Shown here: one piece after another, positions 46,690-55,976 of the stretch | How the letters are laid out: each line of letters opens with the position of its first letter | Numbering within the stretch: the stretch's first letter is position 1 | Assembly: GCF_000721235.1 (NCBI RefSeq) | Contig: NZ_JOFH01000024.1 | Coordinates: forward strand, 1 to 64,000 | Direction: 5' to 3' | Length of the DNA: 64,000 nt | Source: Streptomyces olivaceus | Lineage (GTDB): Bacteria > Actinomycetota > Actinomycetes > Streptomycetales > Streptomycetaceae | Program-made: the position numbers and the translations under genes | The notes under the pieces: model-generated | Seen by the model: the letters and a program-made list of their open reading frames with translations, nothing else | The model's database searches: none | What the model was told of the DNA's origin: nothing

Positions 46690-48075
46690 ATGAGCAGAGC
46701 CGAACAGCCGTCCCGCAGAATCGTTCTGGCCGCAGCCGCCGCCGCGGCGGCCGTCGCGGGCGGCGCGCTCCCCGCCGCCGCCCGGGGCGCGTCCGGAGCG
46801 TCCCCTTCGGGCGGAGCCGCGAACCCCGGCCGGGCCGCCCGGCCGGTCGACTACCGGTCCTGGACCACGCTCGGCGACTGGCGGAGCGGAACCGCACGGG
46901 GCACCCGCCCCGTGGCGGGCGCCCGGCCCGGCCTGGTGATCGGCGACCCGGCGGGCACCACGGAGTACACCGACCCGCACACCGGCACCACCGCCACCTG
47001 GGAGTACGCGACCTGGACCTCGCCCGTCCACCGGCTCGCCGTGCCCGCGACGGAGGCCATCGCCTCGTGGAACGCGCGGACGCCGGCCGGCACCTGGATC
47101 CAGGTCGAACTGAAGGGCGCCTACTCCGACGGTTCGGACACTCCCTGGTACGTGATGGGGCGCTGGGCGGCCGGCGACGGTGAGCGGGACATCCGCCGGA
47201 CCTCGGTCGACGGCCAGGGCGACGGCAGAAGCAGCGTCTGGACCGACACCTTCTCGGTCGACGACGCCGCGGGCGGACTGCGGCTGGCCTCCTACCGGGT
47301 CCGCCTCACCCTCCACCGCCGCCCCGGCACGCGCGCCACACCGACCGTGTGGCGGGTCGGCACGATGGGCTCGGACGTCCCCGACCGCTTCACCGTCCCG
47401 GCCTCCGCCCCGGGCCCCGCCCGGGAACTGCGCGTCCCGCGCTACTCGCAGGAGATCCACAAGGGCCAGTACCCCGAGTACGACAACGGCGGCGAGGCCT
47501 GGTGCAGCCCCACCTCCTCGCAGATGGTCGTCGAGTACTGGGGCGGCCGGCTCACCGAGGAGCAGCTCGCCTGGGTCGACCCCTCCTACGCCGACCCGCA
47601 GGTCTGCCACGCGGCCCGGTACACGTACGACAACCAGTACTCCGGGTGCGGCAACTGGCCCTTCAACGCCGCCTATGCCGCCACCTTCGAGGGCCTCCAG
47701 GGCGTGGTCACCCGCCTCGGCTCCCTGACCGACCTGGAGACGCTGGTCGCCGCCGGCATCCCGGCCATCACCTCCCAGTCCTTCCTGGAGGAGGAGCTGA
47801 CCGGGGCCGGATACGGCACCGCGGGCCACCTGATGACCGTGATCGGTTTCACCGCCGACGGCGACGTGATCGCCAACGACCCGGCCTCCGACGACAACGA
47901 CGCGGTGCGCCGGGTCTACCGGCGGCGCGAGTGGGAGAACATCTGGCTGCGGACCAAGCGGTACAACGCCGACGGCAAGGCCGTCTCCGGCACCGGCGGT
48001 GTCTGCTATCTCTACTTCCCGGCCCACCCGAGCCCGCGCCAGAGCGAGGCGCTCGCGGCGGTGGGTGTGCGCTGA
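46690..48075 (+). CDS. Secreted C39-like cysteine peptidase family protein
   Basis: 461 residues. The N-terminus has a twin-arginine-type signal (SRRIVLAAAAAAAAVAGGA, with Ala-rich hydrophobic core and an AAA cleavage area near 30-35). The middle part (about 60-235) is beta-rich. The C-terminal half matches the C39-like peptidase fold: the nucleophile Cys in GEAWCSPTSSQM near 275 and the His in GHLMTVIGF near 380, followed by NDPAS. Its target is unknown; it is likely extracellular or wall-associated. ATG at 46690 has only a weak upstream site. A terminator hairpin follows 30 bp after the stop. Confidence 0.85.
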   Translation: MSRAEQPSRRIVLAAAAAAAAVAGGALPAAARGASGASPSGGAANPGRAARPVDYRSWTTLGDWRSGTARGTRPVAGARPGLVIGDPAGTTEYTDPHTGTTATWEYATWTSPVHRLAVPATEAIASWNARTPAGTWIQVELKGAYSDGSDTPWYVMGRWAAGDGERDIRRTSVDGQGDGRSSVWTDTFSVDDAAGGLRLASYRVRLTLHRRPGTRATPTVWRVGTMGSDVPDRFTVPASAPGPARELRVPRYSQEIHKGQYPEYDNGGEAWCSPTSSQMVVEYWGGRLTEEQLAWVDPSYADPQVCHAARYTYDNQYSGCGNWPFNAAYAATFEGLQGVVTRLGSLTDLETLVAAGIPAITSQSFLEEELTGAGYGTAGHLMTVIGFTADGDVIANDPASDDNDAVRRVYRRREWENIWLRTKRYNADGKAVSGTGGVCYLYFPAHPSPRQSEALAAVGVR

Positions 48076-48105
48076 CCTGCGGCGCGTAACGACCGCACCT
48101 CGGCG

Positions 48106-48136
48106 GCCCCCGGCGGCTGGTGCCACCGCCGGGGGC
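48106..48136. terminator. Terminator hairpin after the C39-like gene
   Basis: GCCCCCGGCGG and its exact complement form an 11-bp stem with a 9-base loop, 30 bases after the peptidase stop. Confidence 0.7.
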
Positions 48137-48235
48137 GCGCTGTGACCGAGGTCTCGGCCGCAGAAGCCGCTCACGATGGCAAGGTGGACAGCATCACCGG
48201 GGGGTCCCACCGAAGCCCGAGATCAGTGAGATGCC

Positions 48236-48388
48236 ATGACCGCACACACCGCCGCCACCGCTGCTCCCGCCGTCCGCACCCGTACCGGCGGCCCCCGGGA
48301 CGAGGGCCCGAAGATCGTCGAGCACGTCATGGGCTGGACCCTGGTCGTGGTGGTCGCGATGCTCGTGGTTCAGCTGGGTCTGCTCTGA
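48236..48388 (+). CDS. Small single-span membrane protein, 50 residues
   Basis: ATG at 48236 opens a 51-codon frame ending in TGA at 48386. The N-terminal 30 residues are Ala/Thr-rich, then charged (GGPRDEGPKIVEHV), and residues 33-50 are one hydrophobic segment (GWTLVVVVAMLVVQLGLL) that ends the protein. This is a tail-anchored layout. The codon use has the G/C third positions of a real gene, and the clean switch from polar to hydrophobic supports coding. There is no strong ribosome site, though GAGATGCC precedes it. I do not recognise a family or know a role. Confidence 0.65.
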   Translation: MTAHTAATAAPAVRTRTGGPRDEGPKIVEHVMGWTLVVVVAMLVVQLGLL

Positions 48389-48470
48389 CGTGACCTGCGT
48401 GTGACCTGTCCCACGTGCCGACCTGCCATACTGCGGATGTCCCGCCGCCCGTAGGAGACCAGGGTCGAAA

Positions 48471-49127
48471 TTGAATATTAGTCAACAACGTGCCGACGCC
48501 CGTCCCCGGGCGCGCGGCACCGAGCGCTCACTGGCTCGCCGCGCCGAACTCATCGCCATCGGGCGGAGGTTGTTCGCCGACACGTCCTACGACGCGCTCT
48601 CGATGGACGACATCGCCCGCCAGGCGCATGTCGCCAAAGGGCTGATCTACTACTACTTCCAGTCCAAGCGGGGCTACTACCTGGCGATCATCCAGGACTC
48701 CGTGACCGACCTGGTCACCACCGCCGCGCGCGGCACCGAACTGCCCCAGGTGGACCGCGTCCAGCGCACCATCGACGGCTATCTGCGCTACGCCGAGCAC
48801 AATCAGGCCGCCTATCGCACCATCGTCAGCGGCGGCGTCGGCTTCGACACGGAGGTGCACGACATCCGGGACGGGGTGCGCGAGGCCATCGTCGCCACCA
48901 TCGCGGAGGGCGCGTACGGCCGCACCGACATCGGACCGCTGGCGCGCATGGGCCTGCTGGCCTGGGTGTGCAGCGTCGAGGGGGCCACCCTCGACTGGAT
49001 CGGGCGGCCCGAACTGCCCCGCGAGACCATGCGCGAGCTGCTGGTGAAGTCGCTGGGCGGCACCCTGCGCGCCATCGAGGAGCTGAATCCGGACTGCCCC
49101 GCCCCGACCCCGGCCCGCCGGGACTGA
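48471..49127 (+). CDS. TetR-family transcriptional regulator
   Basis: 218 residues. The N-terminal HTH is at about 20-70 (LIAIGRRLFADTSYDALSMDDIARQAHVAKGLIYYYF), the classical TetR signature, followed by an all-helical ligand domain. The start is a TTG at 48471 after GTAGGAGACC; the first codons are unusually AT-rich for this genome (TTGAATATTAGTCAACAA), which may ease initiation. No operator is obvious next to it. The target is unknown. The gene ends just before a bidirectional terminator shared with the chitinase. Confidence 0.87.
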   Translation: MNISQQRADARPRARGTERSLARRAELIAIGRRLFADTSYDALSMDDIARQAHVAKGLIYYYFQSKRGYYLAIIQDSVTDLVTTAARGTELPQVDRVQRTIDGYLRYAEHNQAAYRTIVSGGVGFDTEVHDIRDGVREAIVATIAEGAYGRTDIGPLARMGLLAWVCSVEGATLDWIGRPELPRETMRELLVKSLGGTLRAIEELNPDCPAPTPARRD

Positions 49128-49130
49128 CGT

Positions 49131-49162
49131 AAGGGCGGAGACCCGAGCCGGCCTCCGCCCTT
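49131..49162. terminator. Bidirectional terminator between TetR and chitinase genes
   Basis: AAGGGCGGAG and its exact complement form a 10-bp stem around a 12-base loop, with T and A runs at the ends. It begins 3 bases after the TetR stop, and the convergent chitinase ends at 49186. Confidence 0.8.
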
Positions 49163-49185
49163 TCGCCCCCCGTGGGTGGGAACGG

Positions 49186-50442
<1,257 letters not shown>

Positions 50443-50522
50443 CGGGTGTCTCCTCGTGGGGGAAGAGGGAAACGCGCGCCGATTGGCATGAACGCGGTGA
50501 CGCGTTCGGGGTCGTCACCGTA

Positions 50523-50560
50523 GAAGGACTAGACCAGTGCGGTCAATGGTGCGGACCATT
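50523..50560 (-). promoter_or_regulatory. Two DasR-like boxes upstream of the chitinase
   Basis: Box 1, read on the minus strand, is ACTGGTCTAGTCCTTC (50538-50523): its first ten bases match the DasR consensus ACTGGTCTAGACCAGT exactly, 12 of 16 overall. Box 2, AATGGTGCGGACCATT (50545-50560), is a 6-bp palindrome with a 4-base spacer and matches 11 of 16. They lie 80-118 bases before the chitinase ATG. Streptomyces chitinase genes are known DasR targets. Confidence 0.7.
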
Positions 50561-50801
50561 TGTGCTCGTCCGGTACCGGAATTAGCCACTCCATGAGCGG
50601 CCCGGACATTTCTCGAAGTAAGCGGTCGTTAACTGGTGACTCCATGCCTCCGATCGGGCATACTCACAGCGCACAGCCGCTGGTCAGCCGCTTCCGCGAC
50701 CCGGGAGTGCGAGCATCGACCAGGCCCGAACGACCAGGCGGAGCCGCCTCCACCCAAGGCGCACGCCCGCCGATGCGCCCGACAGGGAGGAGAGCGTCGC
50801 C

Positions 50802-51977
50802 ATGCCCGACCGCGCCCCGCAGCCGGTGGACCGGCAACTGCCCACGGACGAGGCACGGGACCTGCTCTCGCTCGTCCGCGACATCGCGCAGCGCGAGATC
50901 GCCCCGAGCGCGGCCGAGGAGGAGGACACCGGGCGTTTCCCCCGCGAGGTCTTCCGCCTGCTCTCCGACTCCGGCCTGCTCGGCCTGCCCTACGACGCCG
51001 ACCTCGGCGGCGGCGAGCAGCCGTACGAGGTGTACCTCCAGGTCCTGGAGGAACTGGCCGCCGCCCGGCTCACCGTCGGCCTCGGCGTCAGCGTGCACAC
51101 CCTCGCCTCCTACGCGCTGGCCGCCTACGGCACCAAGGAGCAACAGGCCGAGCACCTGCCCGCGATGCTGGGCGGCGGCCTGCTGGGCGCCTACGGCCTC
51201 TCCGAGCCGGCCGCCGGCTCGGACGCCGCGTCGCTGCGGACCAAGGCCGTGCGCGAGAGCGGCGGCGACTGGGTGATCGACGGCACCAAGGCATGGATCA
51301 CGCACGGCGGCGTCGCCGACTTCTACACCGTCATGGCCCGCACCGGAGAGGACGGTCCGCGCGGCATCACCGCCTTCCTGGTGCCCGGCGACGCCGAGGG
51401 GCTGAGGGCCGCGGTGCCGGAGCGGAAGATGGGGCTCAAGGGGTCGCCCACCGCCCAACTCCATCTCGACGGAGTGCGGGTCCCCGACTCCCGGCGCCTC
51501 GGCGACGAGGGCCAGGGCTTCGCCATCGCCCTGGCCGCGCTCGACTCCGGGCGGCTCGGCATCGCCGCCTGCGCGATCGGCGTGGCGCAGGCGGCGCTCG
51601 ACGAGGCGGTCTCCTACGCGGGCGAGCGGCGGCAGTTCGGCAAGCCGATCGCCGACTTCCAGGGGCTGCGCTTCATGCTGGCCGACATGGCGACCCAGGT
51701 CGAGGCCGGCCGAGCGCTCTACCTGAGTGCGGCACGGCTGCGGGACGCCGGACTGCCGTTCGCCAAGCAGGCCGCCATGGCCAAACTGCACTGCACCGAC
51801 GCGGCGATGCGGGTCACCACCGACGCCGTCCAGATCCTCGGCGGATACGGCTACACCGCGGACTTCCCGGCCGAGCGGTACATGCGCGAGGCGAAGGTGC
51901 TGCAGATCGTCGAGGGCACCAACCAGATCCAGCGCATGGTCATCGCCCGTCACCTCGTGGGTCCCGAGGGACGGTGA
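50802..51977 (+). CDS. Acyl-CoA dehydrogenase
   Basis: 391 residues with the complete family layout: helical N-terminal domain, beta domain with GAYGLSEPAAGSDAAS near 129 for FAD contacts, and helical C-terminal domain. The catalytic Glu lies in QIVEGTNQIQR near 370, the short/medium-chain position. It oxidises acyl-CoA at C2-C3 in lipid or amino-acid breakdown; chain length cannot be told. ATG at 50802 follows GGGAGGAGAG. It differs from the cluster paralogue at 23949 in being alone, with no carrier protein next to it. Its end overlaps a convergent small gene by 38 bp. Confidence 0.92.
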   Translation: MPDRAPQPVDRQLPTDEARDLLSLVRDIAQREIAPSAAEEEDTGRFPREVFRLLSDSGLLGLPYDADLGGGEQPYEVYLQVLEELAAARLTVGLGVSVHTLASYALAAYGTKEQQAEHLPAMLGGGLLGAYGLSEPAAGSDAASLRTKAVRESGGDWVIDGTKAWITHGGVADFYTVMARTGEDGPRGITAFLVPGDAEGLRAAVPERKMGLKGSPTAQLHLDGVRVPDSRRLGDEGQGFAIALAALDSGRLGIAACAIGVAQAALDEAVSYAGERRQFGKPIADFQGLRFMLADMATQVEAGRALYLSAARLRDAGLPFAKQAAMAKLHCTDAAMRVTTDAVQILGGYGYTADFPAERYMREAKVLQIVEGTNQIQRMVIARHLVGPEGR

Positions 51978-52203
51978 AGTCGCCGGTGGTGAAGTGGTCC
52001 CCGGGCCCGGGCGGGGGTGCCGCGAGCCTGGTCCACTCCGGGTCGTGGCGCCCCGGCAGCGTGCGGCCGCCGTCGGCCCAGGTGCGCATCAGCTCACGGT
52101 AGATCGGCGGGTCCTGGACCTGCGGGGCCCGCGGAACCGGTCCCGCGGGCACCGGGACGAACACGCGGCGCCGACTCCCGGTGTCCGAGTACGTGAGGGT
52201 CAT
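51940..52203 (-). CDS. Small hypothetical protein, 87 residues
   Basis: ATG at 52203 opens an 87-residue frame rich in Pro and Arg (MTLTYSDTGSRRRVFVPVP, then WADGGRTLPGRHDPEW). The N-terminus reads like a genuine protein rather than a shadow, and the gene is followed on the same strand by nothing but the end of the convergent dehydrogenase, which it overlaps by 38 bp. I recall similar short proteins in other Streptomyces but know no function. There is no membrane segment or metal motif. Confidence 0.6.
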   Translation of the reverse strand: MTLTYSDTGSRRRVFVPVPAGPVPRAPQVQDPPIYRELMRTWADGGRTLPGRHDPEWTRLAAPPPGPGDHFTTGDFTVPRDPRGDGR

Positions 52204-52404
52204 ACCAGGGCAACGCGGCGAAGTGCGGACAGGTCACGCCGGGTGCGGTCGAGCATGCGTCCACGGACGCACACCGAACCGCGCCGCGGCGCGCCGCCGG
52301 CCGTGGCGCCGGCGGGGTACGAGGGCGGGCGACGCCCCTCCGTACGTCCCCGGGACGTCACCCGGCCGGGGGCTCGGTGCCGGAGGGGGAGCGGAGCGGG
52401 TGGC

Positions 52405-52842
52405 TCAGGCCGCCTCGGGCCGCATCGTCGGCACCCGCATCGGGCGCGAGCCCGGACCGCCGACGTGGGAGAAGGGCTGGGTCCGCCAGTCGAGGCCCCG
52501 GGGGAGCGTCAACAGCAGTGCGGTGTCCTGCTCGTGGGGTTTGGACGAGTCGTCCGCGGGGCGGGCCTCGGCGGCCCGGCGGCCGGTGCCGGCGCAGACC
52601 GTGAGTCCGAACGGGTTCCACGGCGAGGCGCACAGCGCGTGCTCCGGCAGTACCTCCTCGTCCGCCAGCAGGGCGATGGGCTGCGCGCAGTCCGGGCAGA
52701 TCACCCGGTACATCTCGAAGGTGTCGTAGGCGTCGAGTTCCTCGTCGTCGAGGGCGTCGGGTTCGACGCCCTCCGATACGGGCTCGACGACCGGCTGCTG
52801 CCGCTTGGACGTGGTGCGACCAGGGCGCTTAAGACTCTGCAT
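52405..52842 (-). CDS. Hypothetical protein with CxxC motif, 145 residues
   Basis: The protein begins MQSLKRPGRTTSKRQQ, then has an acidic stretch (DALDDEELDAYDTFEMY), a CPDC pair near 50, two further cysteines (CASPW, VCAGTG) and a Pro/Arg-rich tail. The four Cys could bind zinc. There is no known catalytic motif. ATG at 52842 follows GGGGGAGAA on the minus strand. It probably shares a promoter region with the divergent Lrp regulator 276 bp away. I do not recognise a family with a known function. Confidence 0.72.
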   Translation of the reverse strand: MQSLKRPGRTTSKRQQPVVEPVSEGVEPDALDDEELDAYDTFEMYRVICPDCAQPIALLADEEVLPEHALCASPWNPFGLTVCAGTGRRAAEARPADDSSKPHEQDTALLLTLPRGLDWRTQPFSHVGGPGSRPMRVPTMRPEAA

Positions 52843-53118
52843 GGGATTCTCCCCCTCGGGCTGGGTCGTGACGGCACTGCGGCCTCGACCACAGCAAGCA
52901 CTTCCCGTCCCCCTTCCGGGGTAATCACGAGAACATCACGGAGACTGTTCGGACGGTGTGGTCTTCGTCACATGCCGTGTGTGGATGCCCCTGCGGCGGT
53001 TTTGCCCCGGCCTGCCCAGGGCCCCGGCACCGGCCGACACCCCGTCACCTCACGAACCGGCCATGACCAGGACCGCTCAGGTGTCCGAGGGATCGGCCGC
53101 CCTGTAGGTTCTTGCGTC

Positions 53119-53559
53119 ATGGAGGAGCTGGACCGACAGATCGTGCAGCTGCTCGTCAAGGACGGGCGGATGAGCTACACCGACCTGGGCAGGGCCACGG
53201 GCCTGTCCACGTCTGCCGTGCACCAGCGGGTGCGGCGGCTGGAGCAGCGTGGCGTCATCCGCGGTTACGCCGCGGTCGTCGACCCGGAGGCCGTCGGGCT
53301 GCCGATGACCGCGTTCATCTCGGTGAAACCGTTCGACCCCAGCGCACCCGACGACATCGCGGACCGCCTGGCCGGCGTCCCCGAGATCGAGGCCTGCCAC
53401 AGCGTGGCGGGCGACGAGAACTACATCCTCAAGGTGCGGGTCTCCACCCCGCACGAACTGGAGGAGCTGCTCGCCCGGGTCCGCTCCCTCGCCGGCGTGT
53501 CCACCCGGACCACGGTGGTCCTCTCGACCCCGTACGAGTCCCGCCCGCCACGCGTCTGA
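53119..53559 (+). CDS. Lrp/AsnC-family transcriptional regulator
   Basis: 146 residues, the normal Lrp size. The N-terminal HTH is at about 1-55 (EELDRQIVQLLVKDGRMSYTDLGRATGLSTSAVHQRVRRLE), and the C-terminal RAM domain (about 65-140) contains EACHSVAGDENYILKV. Such proteins sense amino acids. The ATG at 53119 starts directly before the HTH; the long frame upstream is a shadow of the dehydrogenase region. It is followed by an amidohydrolase after 288 bp and diverges from the 145-residue hypothetical protein. Its targets are unknown. Confidence 0.9.
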   Translation: MEELDRQIVQLLVKDGRMSYTDLGRATGLSTSAVHQRVRRLEQRGVIRGYAAVVDPEAVGLPMTAFISVKPFDPSAPDDIADRLAGVPEIEACHSVAGDENYILKVRVSTPHELEELLARVRSLAGVSTRTTVVLSTPYESRPPRV

Positions 53560-53847
53560 CGCGCCGCCCTGGCGGGTGGTGTTCGGTTGCACCGTGGTCC
53601 GGTCCGGTCCGGCCTGGCGCGGCATGGTGTGGCGGGTCCCGGGGGCGTCCGTTCGGCCGGGAGTCGGGCCGCGGTGGATCCGGCCGGCGCGCAGAGGGTG
53701 TCGCCGCGCCGGCCGGTCCCGGGGCCGTCCGGCTGCGCATCCCCCTCGGGCGCCGCGGACTCCCCGGCGCCGTGTGTGCTCCCGCCCCCGGCTCCGCGTG
53801 GCCGCCCCGGCTGCCGAGCAGGCCCCGTGAGGGGCGAGACTGTGTCC

Positions 53848-55452
53848 ATGAGTGAGTCCACCACCCCGCCCCCGACCGTCCTGCTCCGCCGCGGCGAGGT
53901 CCACAGTCCCGCCGACCCCTTCGCGACGGCCATGGTCGTCGAACGCGGCCAGGTCGCCTGGGTCGGCTCCGAGGGCGCCGCGGACGCCTTCGCGGACGGG
54001 GTGGACGAGGTGGTCGACCTCGACGGTGCCCTCGTCACGCCGGCGTTCACCGACGCACATGTGCACACCACCGCCACGGGACTTGCGCTCACCGGTCTCG
54101 ACCTCTCCGGCGCCACCGACCGGGAGGCGGCCCTCGCCCTCGTACGGGACTTCGCCGCCGCCCGCCCGGGCGACCGGGTCCTCCTGGGCCACGGCTGGGA
54201 CGCCGCCCGCTGGCCCGAGGGCGTGCCCCCGACCCGTGCCGAACTGGACGACGCCACCGGCGGCCGGCCCCTCTATCTCAGCCGTATCGACGTCCACTCG
54301 GCCGTCGTCAGCACCGCCCTGCTCGACCTGGTCCCCGACGGTGCCGCCCGCGCCGACGGCCCGCTCACCGGCGACGCGCACCACGCCGTACGCGCCGCAG
54401 CCCTCGGCGCCGTCACCCCGGCCCAGCGCGAGGAGGCCCAGCGCGCTGCCCTTGCCCACGCCGCCTCCCTCGGCATCGGAACCGTTCACGAATGCGCAGG
54501 CCCGGAGATCTCCGCCGAGGACGACCTCACCGGGCTGCTGCGCCTGTCGGCCGGGGAGCCCGGGCCCCGCGTGGTCGGCTACTGGGCCGAGCGGGACGTC
54601 GACAAGGCGCGGGAGCTGGGCGCGGTCGGAGCCGCCGGGGACCTCTTCGTCGACGGCTCCCTCGGCTCGCACACCGCCTGCCTCCACCAGCCGTACGCCG
54701 ACGCCGGCCACACCGGCACCGCCCACCTGGACGCCGCCGACGTCGCGGCCCACGTCGTCGCCTGCACCGAGGCAGGCCTCCAGGCGGGCTTCCACGCCAT
54801 CGGCGACGCCGCCGTGGCCGCCGTCGTGGAGGGCGTGCGCGCCGCCGCCGACAAGGCCGGCCTCGACCGGGTCCGCGCCGCCCGGCACCGCGTCGAGCAC
54901 GCCGAGATGCTCACGCCGGAGACCGTCGCGGCCTTCGCCGAACTGGGTCTGACCGCCTCCGTGCAGCCCGGCTTCGACGCGCTCTGGGGCGGCGAGGACG
55001 GCATGTACGCCCAGCGCCTGGGCGTCGAGCGGGCCCGTACCCTCAACCCCTACGCGGCCCTGCTGCGCGCGGGCGTGCCGCTGGCCTTCGGCTCCGACAG
55101 CCCCGTCACGCCCCTCGACCCGTGGGGCACCGTCCGGGCCGCCGCCTTCCACCGCACCCCGGAGCACCGCGTCTCCGTGCGGGCGGCGTTCACGGCGCAC
55201 ACCCGCGGCGGGTGGCGCGCGATCGGCCGTGACGACGCGGGCGTCCTGGTGCCGGGCGCGCCGGCGGACTACGCCGTGTGGCGCACCGGCGAACTCGTCG
55301 TCCAGGCCCCCGACGACCGGGTGGCGCGCTGGTCGACCGACCCGCGCTCGGGCACCCCGGGGCTGCCCGACCTGACCCCGGGCCGGGAACTGCCGGTCTG
55401 CCTGCGTACCGTGGTGGGCGGCCGGACGGTCCACGTACGGCCGGGCGAGTGA
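53848..55452 (+). CDS. Amidohydrolase, YtcJ-like (amidohydrolase 3 family)
   Basis: 534 residues. The N-terminal beta sandwich (LLRRGEVHSP, VVERGQVAWVG) encloses a metal-dependent TIM barrel. Metal and active-site motifs include PAFTDAHVHT near 68-77, GFHAIGDAAV near 315, RHRVEHAEM near 350 and AFGSDSPVTP near 415. The family hydrolyses amide or related bonds; the substrate is unknown. ATG at 53848 is chosen; the frame runs upstream through Pro/Arg-rich shadow. A 9-bp inverted repeat lies 61 bases after the stop. Confidence 0.88.
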   Translation: MSESTTPPPTVLLRRGEVHSPADPFATAMVVERGQVAWVGSEGAADAFADGVDEVVDLDGALVTPAFTDAHVHTTATGLALTGLDLSGATDREAALALVRDFAAARPGDRVLLGHGWDAARWPEGVPPTRAELDDATGGRPLYLSRIDVHSAVVSTALLDLVPDGAARADGPLTGDAHHAVRAAALGAVTPAQREEAQRAALAHAASLGIGTVHECAGPEISAEDDLTGLLRLSAGEPGPRVVGYWAERDVDKARELGAVGAAGDLFVDGSLGSHTACLHQPYADAGHTGTAHLDAADVAAHVVACTEAGLQAGFHAIGDAAVAAVVEGVRAAADKAGLDRVRAARHRVEHAEMLTPETVAAFAELGLTASVQPGFDALWGGEDGMYAQRLGVERARTLNPYAALLRAGVPLAFGSDSPVTPLDPWGTVRAAAFHRTPEHRVSVRAAFTAHTRGGWRAIGRDDAGVLVPGAPADYAVWRTGELVVQAPDDRVARWSTDPRSGTPGLPDLTPGRELPVCLRTVVGGRTVHVRPGE

Positions 55453-55513
55453 TCTCCACGGCCGACGGGGCGATGATCTTCGCGCGGCCACGACCTGCGG
55501 CTCCTCGCCGCTG

Positions 55514-55544
55514 ACCTGCGCATTGGCGCAAAAGGCGCAGGTCG
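55514..55544. terminator. Inverted repeat after the amidohydrolase
   Basis: GACCTGCGC (55514-55522) and its exact complement GCGCAGGTC (55536-55544) are separated by 13 bases. The position fits a terminator of the amidohydrolase, but it also abuts the TTGACA box of the next promoter, so an operator is possible. Confidence 0.4.
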
Positions 55545-55553
55545 AACGACTGT

Positions 55554-55584
55554 TGACAGGCGGCGGCGGGGGGCCGGTAGGTTC
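55554..55584 (+). promoter_or_regulatory. Promoter-like TTGACA/TAGGTT pair
   Basis: A perfect housekeeping -35 box TTGACA (55554-55559) is followed after 19 bases by TAGGTT (55579-55584), a good Streptomyces -10 box. The spacer is 1-2 bases longer than ideal. It points at ppm1 or at an uncharacterised RNA. Confidence 0.5.
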
Positions 55585-55976
55585 GGCCGAGTCCACCACC
55601 GGACGCCCGACCGGGGAATCTTCCGCGCACGCGTCGCGGCGCCGCTGGGTCAGGGACGGTGCGCCGTACGGCACACCGCCACTGGGAGCCAGGCTCAGCG
55701 CTCGCACCGCGACGAGGGAACGTTCCGGCCGGTCGGGAGGTGTGACCCGGGTGGGGCCCGGGCGCTCAGTAGACAACGGCTCAGGACGACTCGCAGCCGG
55801 CGGGTCCCGGGCCGGCCCGAAGGGCGCCGGGCCCCCATCCGCAGTGCAAACGGCCCGAATCGGCCATCCCTACCCCGGTCTTGGGGAAACGACACCACCG
55901 CAGGCACGTCCTGTCACGTCACCGCAGGCGGTGGCGATTATGGTGGTGCTCTGCGTACGGACACGAAGGGGCAGTG

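Larger units (their letters stand above)
55453..55976. other. Long intergenic region before ppm1
   Basis: 524 bases without a convincing gene. It holds the inverted repeat at 55514-55544, a TTGACA/TAGGTT promoter-like pair at 55554-55584, a perfect GGAACGTTCC palindrome near 55720, and several GC-rich self-complementary stretches at 55750-55840. If transcription starts near 55592, the ppm1 leader would be about 385 bases long, or a separate small RNA could be made. I cannot match it to a known RNA family. Confidence 0.45.

Noticed and set aside
53560..53847. Coding frame between the Lrp and amidohydrolase genes
   Set aside because: The in-frame upstream extension is Pro/Arg-rich with repeated GTCCG units and no start signal; it is treated as the intergenic region.
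55678..55686. Cobalamin riboswitch suggested by GCCACTGGG
   Set aside because: The other conserved B12 boxes are missing around it, and ppm1 has no link to cobalamin.
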